DNA from: Nitrosopumilaceae archaeon
GTDB taxonomy: Archaea; Thermoproteota; Nitrososphaeria; Nitrososphaerales; Nitrosopumilaceae
Length of the DNA: 12,716 bases
Reading direction: 5' to 3'
Assembly: GCA_021296165.1 (NCBI GenBank)
Contig: JAGWAW010000050.1
Span: 1-12,716 of the forward strand
The notes under the pieces are model-generated. The model did not search any database and was not told the origin of the DNA. It saw nothing but the letters and a program-made list of their open reading frames with translations. The position numbers were made by a program, and so were the translations under genes. Position 1 is the stretch's first letter; every line of letters starts with the position of its first letter. Positions 1-5,022 of the stretch are shown here, piece after piece.

Positions 1-278
1 TCTGTCATGTTTCGGCTGGCCTCCTACTGCTAAAGTGTGCATCGCTGATCGGTCTCCCTCTAGCGGGGTCCCCCCCATATACCATGCCACAATGGAAAAA
101 ACGCGCCAACTGGGAACCGCACACCAGAAAAGGTGACGGGCGCTAGAGTCCACGTACGAGCATGTGGTGTCCAACGACAGCCTGACTTTGCTCGCGTGCC
201 CATGGGCCGCCTGACGCATCATGGCTCAGAACAGCAACCAGTCCAATACTCTGCTGGCCTGGCCTGCAACTCTCACAA
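1..278. other. leading region without a convincing gene
   Basis: I see no supported gene here. Short open frames on both strands (for example 143-367 on the minus strand and 221-406 on the plus strand) give sequences without domain-like character, and they overlap the TPR fragment to the right. A run of C followed by an AT-rich CATATACC at about 71-84 could be a TATA-like element, but the ATG about 20 bp after it opens a frame of only about 13 codons. No tRNA, rRNA or repeat array was recognised. Confidence 0.5.
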
Positions 279-509
279 CTACCGCGGCAGCTTGGACTGA
301 GACAGTACCTGGTCCCTGTACTCTGGCAGTCGAGGATCATACGGATCCAGCCCGATTGCCCGGTCATAGCAGCCCAGCGCCTCGTCGTACTTACCCAGTT
401 CCCTGAGTATGTCGCCCCTCATCCCCCAGCACTTTGCGATATCCGGGACCACCTCAATGGCGGTGTCTAAAGTCTCGAGCGCCTCTCCCCCTAGCCCGGC
501 TTCACTCAA
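279..509 (-). pseudogene. truncated tetratricopeptide repeat (TPR) protein fragment
   Basis: The 76-residue reading frame holds about one and a half TPR units. The clear unit runs from about residue 29 to 60 and shows the WGMRGDILRELGKYDEALGCYDRAIGLDP pattern (seen here in pieces: GKYDEAL, then AIGLDP). The residues before it (EALETLDTAIEVVPD) are the second helix of a preceding repeat whose first helix is incomplete. The only usable start is a TTG at 507-509. An in-frame TAG lies about 24 nt further upstream, near the end of the ZIP gene, so the N-terminal part is missing. TPR proteins are scaffolds for protein contacts. It follows the ZIP gene by 16 nt in the same direction, so it could be read through from that operon. 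I think it is a decayed remnant rather than a working gene; a very short TPR adaptor is the alternative. Confidence 0.5.
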
Positions 510-525
510 AAAGCGCGGATCCGCA

Positions 526-1674
526 CTACAGCACTATGCTTGTCACATACATGATAAGCAGGCCGGCGGCCAGTCCGCCGCATACATGCGGCGAGGTCAT
601 TCCGCCGGGCCCCCGGGCCACCCACCGCGCCACCGTGACGGCCACCTGGAACGCGGCTCCCGAACCCACCGCCAGGAACACCACCGAGGATATCGGGGAA
701 TACGCAAAACCCCCCGCCCAGGCGCCCAGCACCGCCGGGAACCCCGCTACAACCCCCAGCATAACCAGGCGGCGCGCCACGCGGTTGCGGCCGGCCAGCG
801 GCGACGCTATGGCTATCCCCTCGGTGGTGTTGTGCATGGCAAAGCCGGCCAGCAGGTACACCGAGAAGGCCGCCGACCCCAGGCTGATGGCGGCGCCCAA
901 GGCCAGCCCCTCCCCGAAGTTGTGCAGCCCTATGCCCACCGACACCATCAGGGCGGCCCCCATGGCCGAGCCGGAGCCGAGGGCGCCGGTCGAGGCCAGT
1001 CTGCCTGACACATACTGCAGGGCCAGGAAGGCGCATCCCGCCGAGGCCAGCACCAGCAGCGCCCCGTTCATAGACCCGGCCAGGTTCTCGGCGGAGACCC
1101 CCAGGGCCTCCTCGGCCGAGTCCACCCCTATGAACAGCAGCAGCCCCGCCGTCAGCGCCAGAAAGAAGGAGATACTCTTCTGGTTCAGGCGGCGTATGAA
1201 GGGCAGCCACGCCAGGCCTATGAACACGGGTATCACCCCCATGTAGGTGCCGGCCAGTGCCAGCAGCCCCGCCTGCTCCAAGTCCACCGGGACGGCGGGC
1301 GCCGCCGCCTCCACCACCCGCTCGAAGCGGGTCCCGTCGTGTACGGTAACCCCGATGGCGTACGGCTCGGCCTCGTTCCACGCGTATGGTATCCTGAGTA
1401 CGGCCGTCTCAAAGCGCTCCAGATGCCCGTCCGGCTCCACGGCAGACGGCTGTATCCGGTCGTTTATGTCCCCCTGGACTATGTCCACGGGTACGGGGCC
1501 GGTGTTGCGCACCACGACGCGCACCTCCGAATCCACAAAGTCCACCCGCTCTATGGTGATATCCGGAAGTGGGTCAATCCCCGCCGTTATCCCCCCCGGC
1601 CCGGTTATGAACGCCACCAGTCCGGCCACCAGAACCAGCGGCACCAGTCCGGCCGCTATGACCCGGGGCGTCAA
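526..1674 (-). CDS. ZIP-family divalent metal transporter with N-terminal extracytoplasmic domain
   Basis: 382 residues. ZIP permeases move divalent metals (Zn, Fe, Mn) toward the cytoplasm. The family signature is plain: HNFGEG at residues 251-256 and HNTTEG at 281-286 are the paired metal-binding helices, with further membrane segments at about 134-160, 167-184, 200-220, 300-322, 328-350 and 365-382. Ahead of this, residues 8-23 form one membrane segment and residues about 30-125 form a beta-rich soluble stretch not found in a minimal ZIP protein. It looks like an immunoglobulin/CARDB-like sandwich facing outside, but this is inference from pattern only. I chose the TTG start at 1672-1674 because it overlaps the TGA stop of the upstream oxidase gene (TTGA), which implies translational coupling, and because it keeps the first membrane segment. 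No ATG is available nearby. Which metal is carried cannot be read from the sequence. Confidence 0.87.
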   Translation of the reverse strand: MTPRVIAAGLVPLVLVAGLVAFITGPGGITAGIDPLPDITIERVDFVDSEVRVVVRNTGPVPVDIVQGDINDRIQPSAVEPDGHLERFETAVLRIPYAWNEAEPYAIGVTVHDGTRFERVVEAAAPAVPVDLEQAGLLALAGTYMGVIPVFIGLAWLPFIRRLNQKSISFFLALTAGLLLFIGVDSAEEALGVSAENLAGSMNGALLVLASAGCAFLALQYVSGRLASTGALGSGSAMGAALMVSVGIGLHNFGEGLALGAAISLGSAAFSVYLLAGFAMHNTTEGIAIASPLAGRNRVARRLVMLGVVAGFPAVLGAWAGGFAYSPISSVVFLAVGSGAAFQVAVTVARWVARGPGGMTSPHVCGGLAAGLLIMYVTSIVL

Positions 1675-2681
1675 CTCGGGCCGTCTACCAGAAAGGTCCC
1701 CACCCAGCCCTTCTCGGAGAACTCCACCTTGTGGGCGTGGAAGACGTACTGGCCCGGGTACGAGTACGAAAACTCCAGTATGCCCCGCTCGGTCTGCGAG
1801 AGAGTCACCATGTCGGTGTAGTGGGACGGCACGGTGTCCGTCCCGGTGGGGTAGTAGTAGTACAGGTTGCCGTGCAGGTGGAAGTTGTTTATGGGGTCAA
1901 ACTCCACCATGTTGACGGCGTACACCCGCACCAGCTCGTCCTGCTGTATCCGTATGGGGTGGTGCTGGTAGTAGAAGGGGACCGTATTTGCCGCGTAAAA
2001 GTTGTTCTCGCCGTCAAAGTCCGTGTCAAAGCCGTTCAGCACCATCACCATCTCGTCGGCCGCCGGGCGACCCCCCGCCGGGTCCACTATGAACACCCCA
2101 TACAAGCCGTGCACTATATGCTCCTCCAGCGGCATCACGTGGCAGTGGTACGGGTGGACCCCCACGGGCCCTGCCTCGAACTCGTAGGTGAACTGCCCCC
2201 CGCCGGGCCCCACGATCTCAAAGACACCATCCATCTCGGCGGGGTGTATCCCATGGAAGTGCATCGTATGCTGCTTGGAGCCCTGGTTGATGAACTGTAT
2301 CCGGACTATGTCCCCCTCGGTAGCCCGGATGGTGGGCCCGGGGACCGTCCCGTTGTAGGTCCAGACGTTGTAGAACACCCCCGGCGAGATCTCCTGCACC
2401 TGGTCGTCCCGGGCTATGATGGTGTACTCCCGTATGGTCTGGCCGTCCTCCTGCGACACCCTCCCATACTCAAAGTTGCGCAGGTACTCGTCGGGGTCAA
2501 ACTCGACGGTGGACGCCGTGTACAGCGGGTCCAGCACCTCCCCCGTGGTGGATATGACGGCGCCCGAGTGGGTTATGAACCGCTTCTCGACGACGGCGGT
2601 GGTGGATCCGGGCAGCAGCACCGCCATGCACAGGGCCGCCATCGCCGCCACCGATATGGCCATCATACTCCGGGGCCGCAT
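1671..2681 (-). CDS. two-domain multicopper oxidase, secreted (NirK/laccase-like)
   Basis: 336 residues with an N-terminal export signal (hydrophobic about 7-24) and two cupredoxin domains. Domain 1 has HTMHFHG (138-144) and HPYHCHV (176-182). Type 1 copper ligands are H138, C180 and H188, with L193 at the position of the axial ligand. Domain 2 has HLHG (268-271) and HAH (315-317) but no cysteine, so it lacks a type 1 site. The eight histidines H141, H143, H179, H181, H268, H270, H315 and H317 form a full trinuclear-cluster set across subunits of a presumed trimer. Compared with true copper nitrite reductase, H141 replaces the catalytic Asp of HxxDxH and H181 replaces the Ala after the Cys. 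It is therefore better read as an O2-reducing oxidase (laccase, metallo-oxidase) than as a confirmed nitrite reductase, although archaeal relatives are often labelled NirK. It is the first gene of an operon with the ZIP permease. The ATG at 2679-2681 lies 26 bp from a TATA box, so the mRNA is probably leaderless. Confidence 0.9.
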   Translation of the reverse strand: MRPRSMMAISVAAMAALCMAVLLPGSTTAVVEKRFITHSGAVISTTGEVLDPLYTASTVEFDPDEYLRNFEYGRVSQEDGQTIREYTIIARDDQVQEISPGVFYNVWTYNGTVPGPTIRATEGDIVRIQFINQGSKQHTMHFHGIHPAEMDGVFEIVGPGGGQFTYEFEAGPVGVHPYHCHVMPLEEHIVHGLYGVFIVDPAGGRPAADEMVMVLNGFDTDFDGENNFYAANTVPFYYQHHPIRIQQDELVRVYAVNMVEFDPINNFHLHGNLYYYYPTGTDTVPSHYTDMVTLSQTERGILEFSYSYPGQYVFHAHKVEFSEKGWVGTFLVDGPS

Positions 2682-2703
2682 GGCATATGGTATGGAGTGG
2701 TTA

Positions 2704-2711
2704 ATATAAAA
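2704..2711 (-). promoter_or_regulatory. TATA box of the multicopper oxidase-ZIP operon
   Basis: On the minus strand the sequence reads TTTTATAT, a good archaeal TATA box. Its centre is about 26 bp from the oxidase ATG, which predicts transcription starting at or next to the start codon. The BRE position just upstream falls inside the first palindromic operator (2713-2726). Confidence 0.7.
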
Positions 2712-2712
2712 T

Positions 2713-2726
2713 TTAGCCTAGGCTAA
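2713..2726. promoter_or_regulatory. palindromic operator, copy 1 (DtxR/IdeR-like half box)
   Basis: TTAGCCTAGGCTAA is a perfect 14-bp palindrome. Its right part, TAGGCTAAC, matches the right part of the known DtxR/IdeR iron-box consensus. It touches the TATA box of the oxidase operon and would cover the BRE, so a bound protein should block TFB/TBP there. Binding by a metal-dependent repressor is inferred from this resemblance and from the ZIP gene in the operon. Confidence 0.62.
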
Positions 2727-2731
2727 CTTTT

Positions 2732-2745
2732 TTAGCACAGGCTAA
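2732..2745. promoter_or_regulatory. palindromic operator, copy 2 (imperfect)
   Basis: TTAGCACAGGCTAA repeats copy 1 with only the two central bases changed (CT to AC). The start-to-start distance is 19 bp, a little under two helical turns. Both copies are followed by CTTTTT, so the repeated unit is about 19 bp. Two closely spaced dimers are common for DtxR-like regulators. This copy is about 55-68 bp upstream of the divergent surface-protein gene and could also influence that promoter. Confidence 0.58.
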
Positions 2746-2770
2746 CTTTTTGGCCGTACAAGCCGCACGG

Positions 2771-2777
2771 TTTTAAT
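2771..2777 (+). promoter_or_regulatory. TATA box of the divergent surface-protein gene
   Basis: TTTTAAT is centred about 26 bp upstream of the ATG at 2800, again predicting a leaderless transcript. It lies outside the two palindromic operators, so a regulator bound there would not directly block it. Confidence 0.55.
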
Positions 2778-2799
2778 CCGCCCGCCCCGACACCATGCC

Positions 2800-3294
2800 A
2801 TGGAACGGCCCACCCTCATACTGCTCGGCATGGCGGGCCTGCTGGCCGCCGGGCTGGGGCTCTCCGTGTACGCGGGGACGGTTGTGTTCGAGGATATCGT
2901 GTTGGTCGAGTCGACCGTCTCGGTGGGTACGCCGCTGGAGGTGACCGCACCCATACCTCCGGGCATGGGGATATTCGCCCTGGACGTGCAGGACTATGAG
3001 GAGGGCATGGAGCTGCGGGCGCGCGTGCTGGGCCCACTGGGGCATACAATGACCTCTGTCCAGATAGTCTCGGCCCAGTACGAGGGCACGTTCGAGACAG
3101 AGGAGCACTACGAGTATACGCTGGTGGTCGAGTCGGACAGCACGAGCCCCCTAAACGTGGTGGGCGCCCTGGGCCCCGTACCGGACGCCGCCAAGACCTC
3201 GCTGGGCTTTGTATCGCTGTACATGCTGCTGGTGGGGATGGTGGGCATGATCGTGTCCACCATATACATGGTGTGGTGGCGGCGGCGCCACTAG
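2800..3294 (+). CDS. small two-TM surface protein of unknown function
   Basis: I do not recognise a named family. The 164 residues start with a hydrophobic segment (about 6-25, signal anchor or signal peptide). A beta-rich, acidic soluble stretch of about 100 residues (30-130) follows, then a second membrane segment (about 136-158) and a basic end, WWRRRH, that should stay in the cytoplasm. The soluble part therefore faces outside. It contains no cysteines and few histidines, so a metal site is not evident. The ATG at 2800 was chosen over the in-frame-shifted ATG at 2795 because only this frame is open. It diverges from the oxidase-ZIP operon across shared operators and its stop overlaps that of the winged-helix gene (CTAG, 3291-3294). 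A role as an accessory or anchoring protein for the metal system is only inferred from location. Confidence 0.75.
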   Translation: MERPTLILLGMAGLLAAGLGLSVYAGTVVFEDIVLVESTVSVGTPLEVTAPIPPGMGIFALDVQDYEEGMELRARVLGPLGHTMTSVQIVSAQYEGTFETEEHYEYTLVVESDSTSPLNVVGALGPVPDAAKTSLGFVSLYMLLVGMVGMIVSTIYMVWWRRRH

Positions 3295-3581
3295 TTGAGG
3301 TACGAGTCCATCACCGTGACGCTGTCCACTATCCCGCTGTAGTCCTCATCCTCCAAGATGCCGGCCAGCTTCTCGGCGTCGGCCTCGTACGTGCCGTCCC
3401 GCACGGCCAGAAAGCCGTGCTCCACCAGGTACGAGAGCCGCTGTCGCGTGTCGTCTTCGGACATGCCGCACTGCTCGGCCAAGTGAGATATGTCCTTGGG
3501 GCCGTCCTCCAGCGCCGCCAAGGCCGGGGCCGTCTCCTCGTCGAAGAGGCACTCCCGGAGGCGGTCCTTGTCATACGTCAT
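3291..3581 (-). CDS. small winged-helix DNA-binding protein
   Basis: 96 residues, acidic overall. Helices at about 7-25, 30-37 (ISHLAEQC) and 41-54 (SEDDTRQRLSYLVEHG), then a short wing (FLAVRDGTYEA, 57-67), give a winged-helix fold of the ArsR/MarR kind. The end (IVDSVTVMDSYLN) resembles conserved tails I associate with thaumarchaeal proteins. The frame is open further upstream to 3677, but I take the ATG at 3579-3581. The fold begins there, the extra 32 residues are proline-rich and would extend into the IS region, and a TATA-like CATAAAC lies 24 bp upstream. It has no obvious metal-binding cluster, so it is not a classical DtxR. It may regulate the adjacent metal genes, but could equally act elsewhere. 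Confidence 0.75.
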   Translation of the reverse strand: MTYDKDRLRECLFDEETAPALAALEDGPKDISHLAEQCGMSEDDTRQRLSYLVEHGFLAVRDGTYEADAEKLAGILEDEDYSGIVDSVTVMDSYLN

Positions 3582-3618
3582 GGTATGGGGCGGAGGGGGG
3601 TCGTTTATGGCTCTTTTG

Positions 3619-3635
3619 GCGGGCCGCTGGGGAAT
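3619..3635 (+). repeat. 17-bp direct repeat, left copy (likely target duplication)
   Basis: GCGGGCCGCTGGGGAAT, identical to 4918-4934. It lies just left of the IS end and is best explained as the target duplication made on insertion. 17 bp is at or slightly above the upper end of what I recall for this family. Confidence 0.65.
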
Positions 3636-3641
3636 GTGGAA

Positions 3642-3660
3642 TCCCAAAAGTAGTTCCGCC
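3642..3660 (+). repeat. IS terminal inverted repeat, left
   Basis: TCCCAAAAGTAGTTCCGCC is the exact reverse complement of 4892-4910. It marks the left (transposase 3') end of the IS481-like element. Confidence 0.85.
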
Positions 3661-3730
3661 TGCTGGCAAGTCCCCATGTCTCAGGATGTCCCCTCCTATC
3701 CGAGTTTGGATTGCCTCTTTTCCTTGAGAA

Positions 3731-3774
3731 TTTCCACTCCGCTGCGATATTACGGAGGTGTATTTCCACTCCGC
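3731..3774 (+). repeat. short direct repeat in the IS non-coding end
   Basis: TTTCCACTCCGC occurs at 3731-3742 and again at 3763-3774, 32 bp apart, between the transposase stop and the left end of the IS. It may be a subterminal transposase-binding motif; coincidence cannot be excluded. Confidence 0.4.
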
Positions 3775-3844
3775 CATACGTCTGCACGGATTCAGGAGTG
3801 CGCCCGCCTTCATTCCACCACGTACTCCTCTTTGGTTTGTTTGT

Positions 3845-4748
3845 CTACAACGGTGGTTCCTGCAGGGGGCATCTTTCTCTGGAATGCATCCAAGGGGTCT
3901 CAAGATTGTCAAAGTCAAGCGACCTGTGCGGCCTGTCATAGTTGTACCACTTCATGAACAGGTCGATGGGCTCGCTTGTCCGCATGAGTATTGCCTCGAA
4001 CTCGGGCAGCTTGCGCTGGATCTCACCATGTATGCGCTCCAGCTTGCTGTTGGTCTGGGGGTGTTTGACGCGCGCCAGTATCTGCCGTATGCCCAGATCC
4101 ACCAGCCTCTTCTCAAACTCCGACGCCCCCCTCCTTCTGGTCTCGGCCTCGTTTGCGTAGAACTGCGAGCCGTGGTCCGTCATTACAGATGCCGGCTTGC
4201 CGTGGCGCTTGATCGCCTCGGGCGTTCTCGGTGTTTGCGTGCTCAAAGACGCCATACCCGGTCACAAAGCGCGAGGCATCGTCCTCATAGCACAGGAACC
4301 ACCTGCCGTCGTCCAGCTGCTTGTAGTCGGTGTGCCACATGGAGTTGGAATACGTACGCTCGTAGCGCACCCACTTGCGCTTGCCACCCTTCTTCGATTC
4401 GGCGTTTGCCATCCCCTCGCTCTTTAGTATGGCATGGATCGTATTATGTGGTATGTGGATGCCGGTGGCCGCCTCTATCACATCCTCAAGTTCATCGGCT
4501 CCAAGGTGGGTGGCCTGGCGGTATTCGAGAACCGCCGAATGCTCCCTGCGGCCGGGCATGCTGTTGGGCCGCCTGCCCATGCGCATTGGATACACGACAT
4601 CCTTCAGGTCGATATTTCTGTACCTGGCGCAGAGTTTTCTGATCCAGCGTGCGGACACGCTCATTTCTTTGGCGATCTTGGAGGCATCTATTCCATTCCG
4701 GCGTTTCCTGAGGATGTGTCTCACCTTGGACTCGTCCAGCTTGGCCAT
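3845..4748 (-). pseudogene. IS481-like DDE transposase, frameshifted
   Basis: Joining two frames at 4220 gives a protein of about 300 residues, normal for the family. The N-terminal part (from ATG 4746-4748) has a helix-turn-helix at about 21-44 (DASKIAKEMSVSARWIRKLC), then the integrase core: first Asp in MWHTDYKQ (D141), second in VMTDHGSQF (D191) and Glu in TNSKLERIHGE (E237), a DD45E spacing that is longer than the usual 35. Residues 1-176 are in one frame up to ENA and the rest (EAIKRHGKP onward) is in another. One extra C in a CCC run (4220-4222) explains the break. It could be a mutation, a sequencing error or, less likely, a programmed +1 frameshift. I prefer the start at 4748 over the upstream ATG at 4847 because a CTATATAG box at 4770-4777 lies 26 bp ahead of it. 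Confidence 0.82.
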
Positions 4749-4769
4749 TACGCGGATTTTCCGTTTGCC

Positions 4770-4777
4770 TATATAGC
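4770..4777 (-). promoter_or_regulatory. TATA box of the transposase gene
   Basis: CTATATAG on the minus strand, centred 26 bp from the ATG at 4748. It supports the internal start and a leaderless transposase transcript. Confidence 0.55.
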
Positions 4778-4891
4778 GAGATTGAGTATGCCGCTTGACC
4801 CGCCCCCCAATGTTTCCAGTGCGTCGGATGCTCAGGTTGTTACCCAAAGCAGCACCACCCTATACGTATAGTACGGCCCCGCCAGACCGGG

Positions 4892-4910
4892 GGCGGAACT
4901 ACTTTTGGGA
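4892..4910 (-). repeat. IS terminal inverted repeat, right
   Basis: Exact 19-bp reverse complement of 3642-3660, at the transposase 5' end of the element. Confidence 0.85.
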
Positions 4911-4917
4911 GTAGAGA

Positions 4918-4934
4918 GCGGGCCGCTGGGGAAT
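4918..4934 (+). repeat. 17-bp direct repeat, right copy (likely target duplication)
   Basis: Identical to 3619-3635. Its last six bases (GGGAAT) run into the left inverted repeat of the TnpB element, so the IS appears to have duplicated the element's outer margin. Confidence 0.65.
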
Positions 4935-4950
4935 TATATACCAAAGTAGC
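4929..4950 (+). repeat. inverted repeat, left end of TnpB element
   Basis: 22 bp, begins GGGAATTATATACC and ends AAAGTAGC; perfect reverse complement of 6347-6368. The internal TTATATACC is itself TATA-like and points toward tnpB. Confidence 0.8.
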
Positions 4951-4988
4951 ACGCACACGCGCATCCCACCCGGACCGCAGAGCCTGGT

Positions 4989-4996
4989 TTTTATAC
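4989..4996 (+). promoter_or_regulatory. TATA box of tnpB
   Basis: TTTTATAC lies about 30 bp before the ATG at 5023 and about 18 bp before that at 5011. Spacing favours 5023 as the first codon of a nearly leaderless transcript. Confidence 0.5.
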
Positions 4997-5022
4997 CACG
5001 GATGCACCACATGGTACCGTAT

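Larger units (their letters stand above)
3636..4917 (-). mobile_element. IS481-like insertion sequence, about 1.28 kb, probably inactive
   Basis: A 19-bp inverted repeat pair (3642-3660 and 4892-4910, perfect) brackets a DDE transposase gene. If the weakly matching outer 6-7 bp are included, the element spans 3636-4917 and is then flanked exactly by 17-bp direct repeats (3619-3635 and 4918-4934) that would be the target duplication. The right end lies only 11 bp from the inverted repeat of the TnpB element, so the insertion hit its margin. Gene order, size and the DDE integrase core fit the IS481/IS3 supergroup. A frameshift in the transposase suggests it no longer moves by itself. About 200 bp between the transposase stop and the left end carry no gene. 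Confidence 0.78.

Noticed and set aside
434..1246. 270-codon plus-strand frame opposite the ZIP gene
   Set aside because: Shadow of a GC-rich gene. The ZIP frame shows membrane segments and HNxxEG motifs, while this one is rich in Pro, Ala, Arg and Ser with no domain.
506..1381. 291-codon minus-strand frame within the ZIP gene
   Set aside because: Low-complexity Gly/Arg-rich product in a shifted frame of the real gene.
1671..2681. calling the multicopper oxidase a nitrite reductase (nirK)
   Set aside because: The catalytic Asp is replaced by His and a complete set of trinuclear-cluster histidines is present, so the symbol is not justified from sequence alone.
3758..4642. 294-codon plus-strand frame across the transposase
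   Set aside because: Antisense to the DDE transposase, with no recognisable domain and crossing the IS coding region.
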